64,000 nucleotides of DNA from CAYYTU01 sp964474655 (GTDB lineage Bacteria; Chloroflexota; Anaerolineae; B4-G1), in the NCBI GenBank assembly GCA_964474655.1, contig CAYYTU010000001.1, forward strand, positions 62,001-126,000, read 5' to 3'. This document shows, piece by piece, positions 24,773-33,694 of this stretch (position 1 is the stretch's first letter; every line of letters starts with the position of its first letter). The notes beneath the pieces were generated by a model that saw only the letters and a program-made list of their open reading frames with translations, made no database searches and had not been told where the DNA came from. The position numbers and the translations under genes were made by a program.

Positions 24773-27322
24773 CTACGGCACCCGATAGACCGTCGTCCGC
24801 CCCTGCTCGAAGACCGGTTGGAGCGCAGTAGCGAGCGTCTCCAGCGCCGACGTCGGCTGGCACTGTTGCTCGCTGCATAACCTTTCGACGTAGCGTCGCT
24901 CCGGCGGCCCCACGATCACGTAATCGACCTTCCACTTGTGGAGCAGCTCCAGCGCTCGGCGACCGCTTTTTGTGGTGTAGATCGCCTGGATGTCCGGCTC
25001 GCGCTTACCCTGCTCCACGTAATCGCCGCGCCACTGCCCTTCGTGTAGCGACCAGCCGAGCACAGCCTGGAGGCCAGTGAAGGCGCTGATGCGCCCCTCG
25101 TAATCGTAGGACTGCCCAGGAACCTCCAGAATGACCGCTGTGTTGGGCGCGTTCTGCCGCAGCCACTCGATGGCGGCCCAATCGTCGGGGTGATCGCGGG
25201 CGATGTTGGTCGCGCCGTTCAGGTGCAGGCGCTGTTGGAAGCCGTGGACGCGGCTATAGCTCGCCATCACGGGATAGACCAGCCCGGCCCCCACCAGCAC
25301 GACCAGGCCGACCTGGAAGACGTAGCGGCCTGCGCCTTCGAGCCGGGAGCGCAACCGCCAGACGGCATACGCGCTGGCGCAACCCATCATCACCCAGCCC
25401 TGATAGTAGAACTTGAAGACCGTGTTCATCCGCACGCCGAAGTTATCGCGCAGGTAGACGAATTCCACGGCGAAGGTGAGTGCCAGCCCAGTCAGCATCA
25501 GCAGCGCGGCGAAGTGCTCCTCCCCCGTCCGTTCGCTTCGTGTAGTGCGTATGTGCGGTGAGAGGAGATTGACGGCCGCCAGGGCGATGAGGAACGAGAG
25601 CGTCAGGTGGAGCCACGGATCGCGCAGGCGGGCCAGGAGGATCGCCTGGGCCGCTGCCAGCGGACCGCTGCCGCCGATGGCTTGTTGTACTTCTTGGTCG
25701 GTCAGCACGTTCTGAACGATCTGTTGCCCCGACGGGGTGAGCAGCGCAATAAGCATCACCCCTACGAGCAGCAGAAGCGGGAGCAACGCCACGAGCCCCC
25801 ACCACTGCGCGACGGCGAGCGCGGTCGATCGCAGCCGCTGCCCCGCCTCGTCAAGCCGGGCCCAGAGTTGGTCGAGCAGGAACCAGGCCACGATGAAGAT
25901 GAACGGGCCGAACATCACCAGGTATTGCGGCAGGCGCGTCGGCGGCAGCAGGTAGGGCAGCAATCCCCCGGCCTGTGACTGGAAGCCGAGGTAGAAGGGG
26001 AGATAGAGGATAATGCCGCTTGCAAGAAGTCCGACGCCCAGCACAACCATCTTTATGAGAATGGAGGATGGAGAATGGAGGATGGAGGATGGAGAATGGA
26101 GGATGGAGGGGGCGTCATTTTCCTCGCCCTTGGAGGCGATATGAAGGCCCAGACCGTAGGCCAGCACGGTCAGCCCCAGGTAGATCGGGAAGTCCCAGGT
26201 GTTGAGGAAGCCCAGCGCCCCCAACGCCAGCGCGTACAGCGCCAAACGAGCCCCATCGCGAGGCCGCAGGGGGCCCAACGATACGTCAGCACGCTTTCCG
26301 GTCCGCTCGCTGGCCCACCGCAGCAGGTTGAGCGCCAGGGCGATCGCCATCAGCACGAATGGCAGCGCCAGCACGTGGGGATGGTTATCCCCCAGCATGA
26401 AGCTGAAGAAGGGAAACTCGTCGATCGGGTTGATGCCCAGCGGGCGGCCCAGCAGGTCGCGATCGCGGATCACGCGCGAGGCGCGCCACCACCACCAGCC
26501 GTGCCCCGGGTACCACGAACCGGTGACGCGCCCGGCCTCGATCAAGTCCGGCAAGTCGAGCCAGCGCCAGAAGCGCATCGGCAGGACGCCGCGGGCGTAG
26601 AGCGCCTCCATCAGCCCCTCCAGGTTGCTCAGCACCGCCACGAACAGCGAGCCCAGCAGGCCGTACGACAAGGATCGCCGGTCGTCGCTACCGGCGATCA
26701 GGCTGTAGACCACGCCGAACGCGCCCGTCATCGTCAGCGCGAACAGCAGCGCGTCGTACAGCTCGAAGCCAACGCCGGAGACGACGCCGGAGAGCCGCGT
26801 CATCAGTGCCATCATCACGTAGCCGAAGTAATAATAGCTGATCCCGAAGCCGGAAAGCCACGGATCGTGCGGGGGGAACGATCGGCTCTTGAGGATGGCG
26901 TTCAGGAATGCGATCTCCATAAACTTCTCGCCGCCGCTGCTCATAATCTTATCCGGCGCGTAGGCGCGTAGCGCGACCCAGGCGCAGAAGGCGACGGCGA
27001 AGAGTACCTCCACCGTCAGGATCAACCGCCCGTGCTCTCGCAGGAAGTCAAGCAGCGCGGGGTCGTCCTCATCACGCCTGGCGTAGAGCCAGAACGATGC
27101 CCCGGCGACCAGCGCGATAGCGGCGACGATCCCGCCGGTGGTATTGCGCAGGAAGCCCAATGATGCTCCTAGCCATAGGAGGTAGCTCGTCAGCAGCAGG
27201 CCCAGCGGCTTGGCGAAGGTGTAGCCCCGGCCCGGCAGCCATCTAAACAGTCGGTAGGCCAGCGGCAGCGCGACCAGCCCCAACAGTTGAATCAGCAGCC
27301 ACCAGCTCAGAATGTGTAGCAT
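24773..27322 (-). CDS. DUF2298 (Chlor_Arch_YYY) membrane protein
   Basis: 849 residues from ATG 27322 (LHILSWWLLIQLLGLVALP), with about 16-18 hydrophobic segments. It belongs to the DUF2298 family known from Chloroflexota and archaea, named for its Tyr triplet, visible here as ISYYYFGYVMMALMTRLSG near residue 165. Members are glycosyltransferase-like membrane proteins of unknown activity. Inside a loop near residue 420 a period-7 DNA repeat at about 26057-26110 encodes the stuttering SILHSPSSILHSPSSIL, so a spacer-type repeat has entered the gene without breaking the frame. Confidence 0.88.
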   Translation of the reverse strand: MLHILSWWLLIQLLGLVALPLAYRLFRWLPGRGYTFAKPLGLLLTSYLLWLGASLGFLRNTTGGIVAAIALVAGASFWLYARRDEDDPALLDFLREHGRLILTVEVLFAVAFCAWVALRAYAPDKIMSSGGEKFMEIAFLNAILKSRSFPPHDPWLSGFGISYYYFGYVMMALMTRLSGVVSGVGFELYDALLFALTMTGAFGVVYSLIAGSDDRRSLSYGLLGSLFVAVLSNLEGLMEALYARGVLPMRFWRWLDLPDLIEAGRVTGSWYPGHGWWWWRASRVIRDRDLLGRPLGINPIDEFPFFSFMLGDNHPHVLALPFVLMAIALALNLLRWASERTGKRADVSLGPLRPRDGARLALYALALGALGFLNTWDFPIYLGLTVLAYGLGLHIASKGEENDAPSILHSPSSILHSPSSILIKMVVLGVGLLASGIILYLPFYLGFQSQAGGLLPYLLPPTRLPQYLVMFGPFIFIVAWFLLDQLWARLDEAGQRLRSTALAVAQWWGLVALLPLLLLVGVMLIALLTPSGQQIVQNVLTDQEVQQAIGGSGPLAAAQAILLARLRDPWLHLTLSFLIALAAVNLLSPHIRTTRSERTGEEHFAALLMLTGLALTFAVEFVYLRDNFGVRMNTVFKFYYQGWVMMGCASAYAVWRLRSRLEGAGRYVFQVGLVVLVGAGLVYPVMASYSRVHGFQQRLHLNGATNIARDHPDDWAAIEWLRQNAPNTAVILEVPGQSYDYEGRISAFTGLQAVLGWSLHEGQWRGDYVEQGKREPDIQAIYTTKSGRRALELLHKWKVDYVIVGPPERRYVERLCSEQQCQPTSALETLATALQPVFEQGRTTVYRVP
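26057..26110. repeat. GGATGGA/GAATGGA heptanucleotide array inside a coding region
   Basis: About seven 7-base units, of the same kind as the arrays at 10906-10937 and 53791-53845, but here in frame within the DUF2298 gene. Three units make 21 bases, so gain or loss of three units keeps the frame. Confidence 0.8.
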
Positions 27323-27406
27323 AGCCTCTCCGCATCTCGTAACATTGCACCAGGATTCTACCACGCTTGGTGGCCTTTGTCATCTGTTGCCCCGCTGCCG
27401 ATACTC

Positions 27407-27434
27407 TTGCCTCCTGGCCTAACTGCGCTATACT
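27407..27434 (+). promoter_or_regulatory. sigma70-type promoter of the P1 peptidase gene
   Basis: TTGCCT at 27407-27412 and TATACT at 27429-27434, spacer 16, 35 bases before ATG 27470. Confidence 0.6.
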
Positions 27435-27469
27435 TACCTTGCTTGGAAGGGAGTTTGGAGGGAGTGGTT

Positions 27470-28438
27470 ATGGCAGAGAAGAAGACGATCACGAGCGTGC
27501 CCGGCCTTCGCGTCGGTCACGCCACCGACCTTGAGGGGTTGACCGGCTGCACGGTGGTGCTTTGCGAGGGGGGCGCCGTTGGCGGCGTCGATCAGCGCGG
27601 TGGAGCGCCTGGGACCCGCGAGACGGATCTGCTGCGTCCACTCCATCTGGTTCAGAAGGTGCATGCCGTGGTATTGACGGGCGGCTCTGCCTTCGGTCTG
27701 GCGGCCGCTGACGGCGTGATGTGCTATTTGGAGGAACGCGGCGTCGGCTTCGATGCTGGCGTGGCGAGGGTGCCCATCGTGCCGGCTGCTGTTCTGTTCG
27801 ATTTGGACCTGGGCAATCCGCGGGCGCGGCCCGATGGTACAATGGGCTACGCTGCGTGTCGGGCCGCCAGTGAAGACGGGGTTGCGGAAGGAAACGTGGG
27901 CGCGGGAACTGGGGCCACCGTCGGCAAGGCGCTGGGGGGTTCTCAGGCGATGAAAGCCGGCCTGGGGAGCGCGGCTCGCGCGCTGGGTGGGGGCGTGTTG
28001 GTGGGGGCGGTGGTGGCGGTCAATGCCTTTGGCGACGTGGTCGATCCGTCCACCGGCGCTATCCTGGCCGGGGTCCGGCATCCTGACGGCAATGTCTGTG
28101 CCGGTACGTTGACCGTGATGGGAGAGCTGGCCGAGGGAACAGGGTCCGGTTTTCCCGCCAGCACTGTGATCGGTGTGGTGGCCACCAACGCTCGGCTGAC
28201 CAAGGAGGAGGCGAATAAGGTGGCGCAGATGGCCCAGGATGGGCTGGCGCGGGCCGTGCATCCGGCCCACACGATGTTCGATGGCGATACGCTCTTCGCG
28301 CTTTCCACCGGCGAGCAGCAAGTCGACGTCAACCGGGTGGGCGCTTGCGCCGCCGAGCTGGTGGCCGAGGCGATCGTGCGGGCGGTCAGGGCCGCTCAAG
28401 GGGCCGGTGGGTTGCCGTCACATCGCGATCTGCGATGA
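27470..28438 (+). CDS. P1 family (S58/DmpA-like) peptidase
   Basis: 322 residues from ATG 27470 behind GGAGGGAG; a longer frame to 27377 covers the promoter and is rejected. P1 family marks are VPGLRVGHATDLEGLTGCTV, the LTGGSAFGLAAADGVMCYLE segment, EGNVGAGTGATVGK, and the autoprocessing-type ATNARLTKEEANKVAQMAQDG. These enzymes are N-terminal nucleophile hydrolases/aminopeptidases activated by self-cleavage. The end overlaps the lipoprotein gene start (ATGATGA). Confidence 0.87.
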   Translation: MAEKKTITSVPGLRVGHATDLEGLTGCTVVLCEGGAVGGVDQRGGAPGTRETDLLRPLHLVQKVHAVVLTGGSAFGLAAADGVMCYLEERGVGFDAGVARVPIVPAAVLFDLDLGNPRARPDGTMGYAACRAASEDGVAEGNVGAGTGATVGKALGGSQAMKAGLGSAARALGGGVLVGAVVAVNAFGDVVDPSTGAILAGVRHPDGNVCAGTLTVMGELAEGTGSGFPASTVIGVVATNARLTKEEANKVAQMAQDGLARAVHPAHTMFDGDTLFALSTGEQQVDVNRVGACAAELVAEAIVRAVRAAQGAGGLPSHRDLR

Positions 28439-29421
28439 TGAGCGGGCGATACACGCTTCTTATCGGGCTCCTTCTGGGGCTTGGCCTGCTGACAGCTTGT
28501 TCGGCGGGCGCGACGGGGGAGCGTCTGCTGCCTACTCGCGCCCCGACGCCCACCTATTGGCCTACGCTAACCCCGATTCCGGCGCGGGCTTATTATGAGC
28601 AGGGGCTTTCTCGTCGAGCGATGGGCGATGTCGAGGCCGCGATCCAGTCCTTTAACTGGGCCATTGAACAGGCGCCCGACTTCGCGCCGGCCCTTGTCGC
28701 CCGCGGGCGGGCCTACCTGGCGCAGGGTGAGCTCGAGCGCGCGCTGGTCGACGCTGATGCGGCGCTGGACGCTGATCCCAGGAGCGCGGAGGCGTACGTC
28801 CTCCGCGCCGAGGCGTTGCGGCGGCAGGGACGCCTTCGCCTGGCCCTCCGCGCCTTCGAGCTGGTCCTCACGCTCGACCCGGCCCTGGAATCGGACCTGT
28901 TCCGTTCGCGCTGGCTGACCGCGCTGGCGGCTGGCGATGGGTCTCGCTTGCTGACGTTGGGTGAGGCGTATGCTGATGCCCATCCGGAGGACCCCTTGCG
29001 TCATTACTATCGCAACTGGGCCAACATTGAGACTGGGCGTTCCGCTCTCGCCGTCGAGGCACTGGTGTCTCACATTGAGGCCTCGTCCGATCTGCCGGCT
29101 TTGCTCTGGTTTACGCTGGGCCATGCCTATGCAGCTGAGGGGCTGTGGGAGGAAGCAATCATTGCTTTTGAGGCCACGCGCGGCCTGATGGAGATCGGCG
29201 ATACCAGCCTGACCCTCCATTCTGATTACCCCTTCGTGGAGTTGTTCAGGGCTCTGGGGGAATCCTATCTTAAGGCTGGTCGCTGCGCCGATGCCGAGGT
29301 GATGCTCACTCACGCTGTCTCTCTCGGCGCGTCGGAATCGGAGCTTGCTTCTATGCTGGAGGAAGCTCGCATCTGCCAGACCCCAACGCCAGCGCCGACC
29401 GCCACGCCTTCTCTATGGTAG
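28435..29421 (+). CDS. TPR-repeat lipoprotein
   Basis: 328 residues from ATG 28435, overlapping the peptidase stop. A lipoprotein signal with lipobox LTAC (LIGLLLGLGLLTACSAG) is followed by tetratricopeptide repeats at about 55-160 and 200-300 (RAYLAQGELERALVDADAAL). It would be exported and lipid-anchored, acting as a protein-interaction scaffold. The partner is unknown; co-transcription with the P1 peptidase is likely. Confidence 0.8.
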   Translation: MMSGRYTLLIGLLLGLGLLTACSAGATGERLLPTRAPTPTYWPTLTPIPARAYYEQGLSRRAMGDVEAAIQSFNWAIEQAPDFAPALVARGRAYLAQGELERALVDADAALDADPRSAEAYVLRAEALRRQGRLRLALRAFELVLTLDPALESDLFRSRWLTALAAGDGSRLLTLGEAYADAHPEDPLRHYYRNWANIETGRSALAVEALVSHIEASSDLPALLWFTLGHAYAAEGLWEEAIIAFEATRGLMEIGDTSLTLHSDYPFVELFRALGESYLKAGRCADAEVMLTHAVSLGASESELASMLEEARICQTPTPAPTATPSLW

Positions 29422-29455
29422 CCTGTACTATTGACTTTCTGTCGAATATGCGGCG

Positions 29456-29483
29456 TTGACGCTCTTTTTGCTTGTGCTATACT
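29456..29483 (+). promoter_or_regulatory. sigma70-type promoter of the Trm112-like gene
   Basis: TTGACG at 29456-29461 and TATACT at 29478-29483 with a 16-base spacer; the start codon follows at 29546. Confidence 0.7.
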
Positions 29484-29545
29484 ATGATCCGTTATGCTGT
29501 GGATGATCGCCTTCGGCCGAGCAGGTGAATCCGAGGTGATAAGTG

Positions 29546-29815
29546 ATGAGTGAACAAGGAGACGATGGAATGGTGAGTGAGGATCTGTTGGAAATTTTGC
29601 GTTGCCCTTATTGCGTCAGCGGCGAGACCCGCAAGCCCGGCGAGGATCCCGGACAATTGGAGCTGGTTCACGATTGTTGGTTGGTCTGCCAGGAGCCCGA
29701 TTGTGACCGCAAGTACCCCATCCGCGACGACATCCCGGTGATGTTGATCGAGGAGGGGGATAAGTGGACTGAGGTGGCGGTTGAGGATCTGCCGGTTCCG
29801 CCTCCAGCCGAGTAG
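29546..29815 (+). CDS. Trm112-like zinc-ribbon protein
   Basis: 89 residues of the Trm112/UPF0434 family: LLEILRCPYCVSGE, then LVCQEPDCDRKYPIRDDIPV and MLIEE. The two CxxC-like pairs (CPYC and CQEPDC) would bind zinc. Trm112 proteins activate methyltransferases in eukaryotes and archaea; bacterial members are less well understood. GTG at 29543 is an alternative start. It leads a unit with the small membrane protein and the DUF123-Nudix gene. Confidence 0.83.
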   Translation: MSEQGDDGMVSEDLLEILRCPYCVSGETRKPGEDPGQLELVHDCWLVCQEPDCDRKYPIRDDIPVMLIEEGDKWTEVAVEDLPVPPPAE

Positions 29816-29819
29816 AACG

Positions 29820-30050
29820 ATGCTTCAGTGGCGCGTGATTGTACTGGCGGGGCTGGCCATTCTGTTGTTGCTGGGCGGGTTAGGGACGCTCGTCTTGCCT
29901 GATGATTATGAAAGTCAGGTCATTTACCGCTTAGACGACATGCACGCCATCAGCTCGCTCGATTTGTTGGGCGGAAGTTTGCTGGCCCTGGGGTCTGTCC
30001 TCTCCTGGAGCGCCGGCCTGGCTTGGCAGCGAGAGGTCTATGATTCCTGA
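29820..30050 (+). CDS. small membrane protein, hypothetical
   Basis: 76 residues from ATG 29820. Two hydrophobic segments (VIVLAGLAILLLLGGLGTLV and LDLLGGSLLALGSVLSWSAG) surround a polar stretch, so both helices likely span the membrane. No family recognised. It overlaps the next gene by 11 bases. Confidence 0.6.
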   Translation: MLQWRVIVLAGLAILLLLGGLGTLVLPDDYESQVIYRLDDMHAISSLDLLGGSLLALGSVLSWSAGLAWQREVYDS

Positions 30051-30912
30051 GCTGGCCGGTACGTATGCATTGATGCTCCATCTGCCGCGGCGGGTGGAGA
30101 TCACTGTGGGGCGGTTGGGGCGCTTTGAGTTCCCCTCTGGCTGGTACGTCTATCTCGGCAGCGCACGGGGACCGGGCGGGTTGGCGGCGCGGGTGGCCCG
30201 GCATCGTCGCTCCTCAAAATCTCTCCATTGGCACGTAGATTATCTGCGCCGGCGAGCCCGCCCTGTGGGTGTCTGGTATGCCCTCGGCGACGAGCGGCGG
30301 GAATGTGCCTGGGCGGAGGCTTTGTCGTCGCTGGAGGGGGCTTCCTTGCCCGTGGACGGCTTTGGCGCTTCCGATTGCCGTTGTCCGGCTCATCTCGTTC
30401 ACTTCGAGGCGTTGCCTGATCGGGCGCGAATTGTCGAGGCTTTGAGTGCATCCGCTGCCGAGCTGACGCTTGATGAGGGGGAGGGGCGGGACGTCGTCTG
30501 TTACACCGCTGCCGGCGGGGTCGTGGCGCGCGGGGATCAGGTGCTGGTCCTGCTGCGGCCCAGCCGCGATGAGGTGCGGTTGCCGAAGGGCCACATCGAG
30601 CCCGGCGAAAGCGCCCGCGCAACCGCCTTGCGGGAAACGCGCGAGGAGAGTGGCTACCATGGTTTGAGCGTGGAGGCCGACCTGGGCACGCAGCTGGTCA
30701 CGTTTGATTACCAGGGGCGGCATTACGTGCGCACCGAGCGGTACTTCTTGATGGCCCTGGCCGATGGGGCCCACTCGGACGGCGGCGAGCAGCAGTTCGA
30801 GCCGACCTGGCTGCCGTGGGACGAGGCGCTGGAGGCCCTGACGTTTGAGGCGGAGCGCGAATGGGTGCGTCGAGCACAAGAGACGCCGAAGAGCAAACGA
30901 GATGAAAGGTGA
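30040..30912 (+). CDS. DUF123 (GIY-YIG-like) - Nudix hydrolase fusion
   Basis: 290 residues with two domains. Residues 1-135 are a DUF123 domain, related to GIY-YIG endonucleases (FPSGWYVYLGSARGPGGLAA, WHVDYLRRRARPVGVW, CRCPAHLVHF). Residues 150-275 are a Nudix hydrolase with the full Nudix box (GHIEPGESARATALRETREE then SG). The fusion suggests linked nucleic acid cleavage and nucleotide clean-up, but no such role has been shown. The start at 30040 overlaps the small membrane gene. Confidence 0.82.
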   Translation: MIPELAGTYALMLHLPRRVEITVGRLGRFEFPSGWYVYLGSARGPGGLAARVARHRRSSKSLHWHVDYLRRRARPVGVWYALGDERRECAWAEALSSLEGASLPVDGFGASDCRCPAHLVHFEALPDRARIVEALSASAAELTLDEGEGRDVVCYTAAGGVVARGDQVLVLLRPSRDEVRLPKGHIEPGESARATALRETREESGYHGLSVEADLGTQLVTFDYQGRHYVRTERYFLMALADGAHSDGGEQQFEPTWLPWDEALEALTFEAEREWVRRAQETPKSKRDER

Positions 30913-30979
30913 TTGTGGAGGCCATTCGTCTGGATCGCTTGATCGATCTTGACGACATAGCTGGGAGGAGGTACTTGAG

Positions 30980-32203
30980 ATGGCTGAGAACGTGACGTCA
31001 CGCAACATATTCGTCGAAGAAGTGCCCAACCTGCCGATGGAGGAGCAGCCCACCGAGCTGGTCGAGCGCAAGGGCGTGGGGCATCCGGACTCCATCTGCG
31101 ATGCGATTATGGAGGCGGTCAGTGTGGAGCTCTCCCGCGCCTACCGGGATGCCTTTGGCAAGGTGCTCCATCACAATATCGATAAAGGCTTGCTGGTGGC
31201 CGGAGGCGCTACGCCCCGGCTGGGCGGCGGCACGATGGATGAGCCGATGCGTCTCATCTTTGGCGATCGCGCGACCTATGAATATGAGGGCGTGCGCATC
31301 CCCGTGGGCGACATCGCCGAGGCGGCGGCTAAATCCTGGTTACGGGGCAACCTGCGCTTCGTCGATCCCGGCGAGCACCTGATCTACCAGAACGAGATCA
31401 AGCCTGGCTCGCCGGAGCTGACCGACATCTTCGAGCGCGAGGTCGTGGGCGCAAACGACACCTCGGCCGGCGTGGGCTACGCGCCGCTTTCAGAGACCGA
31501 GCAGCTGGTGCTGGCCGTCGAGCGCCATCTGAACTCGACTGCTTTCAAAGCTTCCCATCCGGAGGCCGGCGAGGACATCAAGGTGATGGGCTACCGCTTC
31601 GGGCGCCATCTGACGCTCACTGTGGCGCTGGCCTTTGTGGATCGCTACATCGCCGATGAGGAGGCCTACTTCCAGCGCAAGGCTGCTATCCAGGAGCACT
31701 TGCAGGAGTTCGTGGAGCGCCAGGCCCACGCCCTGGACGAGGTCACGGTCGACATCAACACCCTGGATGAGCAAGGCCGGGGCCTCGGAGGGATGTACTT
31801 GACCGTGCTCGGCACCTCGGCCGAGGGCGGCGACGGCGGGCAGGTGGGGCGCGGCAACCGCGTCAACGGCGTCATCGCCTTCAACCGCCCCTCCACCACC
31901 GAGGCGGCGGCGGGCAAGAACCCGGTCAGCCACGTGGGCAAGATCTACAACTTGCTCAGCCACGAGATCGCCAATCGCATCTATGGCGAGGTCGAAGGCA
32001 TCCGCGAGGTCACAATTTGGCTTTGTAGCCAGATCGGCCATCCCATCGACCGTCCTCTGATGGCTGCGGCACAGCTCGTTCCGGCGGAAGGGACTGGCGT
32101 GGAGGATTTGAGGAACCCTGTCACTGAGGTGATCGACCGTGAGCTGGCCGGTATTCACCGCTTCACCGAGCGGTTGATCGACGGTGAGTTCAAGGTGTGG
32201 TAG
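30980..32203 (+). CDS. mat: archaeal-type S-adenosylmethionine synthetase
   Basis: 407 residues of the archaeal MAT family, unrelated in detail to bacterial MetK. Diagnostic stretches are ELVERKGVGHPDSICDAIME, HHNIDKGLLVAGGATPRLGG, GANDTSAGVGYAPLSETEQL and NGVIAFNRPSTTEAAAGKNP. It makes S-adenosylmethionine from methionine and ATP. GGGAGGAGG stands before ATG 30980. Replacement of MetK by the archaeal form is a sign of old transfer. No SAM riboswitch is evident in the 67-base leader. Confidence 0.94.
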   Translation: MAENVTSRNIFVEEVPNLPMEEQPTELVERKGVGHPDSICDAIMEAVSVELSRAYRDAFGKVLHHNIDKGLLVAGGATPRLGGGTMDEPMRLIFGDRATYEYEGVRIPVGDIAEAAAKSWLRGNLRFVDPGEHLIYQNEIKPGSPELTDIFEREVVGANDTSAGVGYAPLSETEQLVLAVERHLNSTAFKASHPEAGEDIKVMGYRFGRHLTLTVALAFVDRYIADEEAYFQRKAAIQEHLQEFVERQAHALDEVTVDINTLDEQGRGLGGMYLTVLGTSAEGGDGGQVGRGNRVNGVIAFNRPSTTEAAAGKNPVSHVGKIYNLLSHEIANRIYGEVEGIREVTIWLCSQIGHPIDRPLMAAAQLVPAEGTGVEDLRNPVTEVIDRELAGIHRFTERLIDGEFKVW

Positions 32204-32221
32204 GTTAGGCGGGAGGTTGTA

Positions 32222-33079
32222 GTGCGTCGATTGGCGTGGTACGGTTGGCTTGGTTTGCTCATCGTCGTTGGGGCGGAGATTCTGCTGTTTGCTGGACAGC
32301 CTTTTGTGGCGCAGTGGTTCACGCCCATCGTCTGGACCGGCTACATCCTGCTGGCGGACGCGGTGGCTCTGCGGATGCGCGGCCATTCGCTGCTGCATAA
32401 TCGCCCGCGCGAGGCGCTGATGATGGCCTGGATCTCCGTCGGCTGCTGGCTGCTGTTCGAGATCTACAATCTCAAGCTATGGAACTGGTACTACATCGGC
32501 TTGCCGGAGCGACCTCTGGCACGGAACTGGGCCTATCTGTGGTCCTTCGCCACCATTATGCCGGGTATGTTTGAGACGGCCGATGTGCTGGAGGGCTTGG
32601 GCTTTGCGCGTCACGTCCGGTCGAAGGCACATGCCCTCTCGCCCGCGCTGCTGGCGGCCACCTTTGTGGTGGGCTTGGCCTTCGTGGCCATCCCGCCGAC
32701 GTTGCCCTATCGCGTGGCGCGCTACACGTTCGGTTTCGTCTGGATTGGCTTCATCCTGCTGCTGGAGCCGATCAATATGGAGCTGGGCGTCGATTCGCCG
32801 TTGGAGACCTGGGCCGAAGGTGACCCCCGCCCGGCGCTGCGGCTGCTGGCGGCGGGCCTGATCTGTGGCCTGCTGTGGGAGTTTTGGAATTATTGGGCCA
32901 CGTCCGGCTGGCGTTACATCGTGCCCTGGCCGCTCGATCTGGATGGGGCGGCTAACCGCCTTCACTACTTCCGTATGCCGCTGCTAGGTATGCTGGGTTT
33001 CCCGCCGTTTGCGTGGGAAAGCTGGTCTATGTTCCAGTTCCTCAAGCGGGCGCTGCGCGGCGACGTCTTGTGGGATTGA
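32222..33079 (+). CDS. hypothetical multi-pass membrane protein
   Basis: 285 residues from GTG 32222 behind GGGAGG. Six to seven hydrophobic segments, Trp-rich, with WISVGCWLLFEIYNLKLWNW and ICGLLWEFWNYWATSGWRYI. Similar proteins are found in Chloroflexota and other bacteria without assigned function. It lies 18 bases downstream of the S-adenosylmethionine synthetase gene. Confidence 0.68.
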   Translation: MRRLAWYGWLGLLIVVGAEILLFAGQPFVAQWFTPIVWTGYILLADAVALRMRGHSLLHNRPREALMMAWISVGCWLLFEIYNLKLWNWYYIGLPERPLARNWAYLWSFATIMPGMFETADVLEGLGFARHVRSKAHALSPALLAATFVVGLAFVAIPPTLPYRVARYTFGFVWIGFILLLEPINMELGVDSPLETWAEGDPRPALRLLAAGLICGLLWEFWNYWATSGWRYIVPWPLDLDGAANRLHYFRMPLLGMLGFPPFAWESWSMFQFLKRALRGDVLWD

Positions 33080-33080
33080 C

Positions 33081-33683
33081 ATGTGGCCACAGAACGGAAT
33101 GAGCGAAAGTCTACGCATCCTGGAGCAGATTGAGCGGGGCAGGATCACGGTCGAGGAGGGCGTGCGGCGGCTGGAGGCGCTGTCGGCACACGACGAATCA
33201 CCAGAGGCGGCTGCCCCGACCGATGAAGAAGCGACGACGGTGACAGAACCGTCGCCGCCGGCAGTGGCTCGCGTGTTGGGGCAGGCCATCCTGGTGATTG
33301 GCTCGATGTTTTTGGCCGGCGGTGGCTACTTGCTGGCGCGTTCTTACGTGCGCGAGGGAACGGCCGGATCGGCCTGGGGCTGGGTGTTGCTCGGCCTCGG
33401 CGTGCTGGTCGTGTGGTTGGGCTGGTGGCTGGAACGGGCACACTGGCTGCATGTCCGGATTACGCCGGATAACGGGCCCACGCTAACGATCCCGTTGCCG
33501 ATTCCGCTGCTGGCCCTGATCTGGCTGGCGCGTCTGGGGCAGTCTTTCTCCTCCCATCTGCGCACCGTCGGCGCTGTTGAGGTGCTCCGGGCAATGCAGG
33601 ATGAACTGCGCGTCGGTCACTCGACCGTCATTGAAATCGATGACGAGGCGGCGGGCGAGCACATTTCGATATACATCGGGTAA
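33081..33683 (+). CDS. SHOCT-like domain membrane protein
   Basis: 200 residues from ATG 33081 (MWPQNGMSESLRILEQIERG); a second ATG at 33099 is possible. The N-terminal 30 residues (LRILEQIERGRITVEEGVRR) are a SHOCT-like helix pair as in YvlB/LiaX-type proteins. Two membrane helices follow (AILVIGSMFLAGGGYLLA, WVLLGLGVLVVWLGWWLE), then a C-terminal cytoplasmic part. It pairs with the next gene, which starts with the same domain. Confidence 0.7.
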   Translation: MWPQNGMSESLRILEQIERGRITVEEGVRRLEALSAHDESPEAAAPTDEEATTVTEPSPPAVARVLGQAILVIGSMFLAGGGYLLARSYVREGTAGSAWGWVLLGLGVLVVWLGWWLERAHWLHVRITPDNGPTLTIPLPIPLLALIWLARLGQSFSSHLRTVGAVEVLRAMQDELRVGHSTVIEIDDEAAGEHISIYIG

Positions 33684-33694
33684 GGAGGTGAAAG

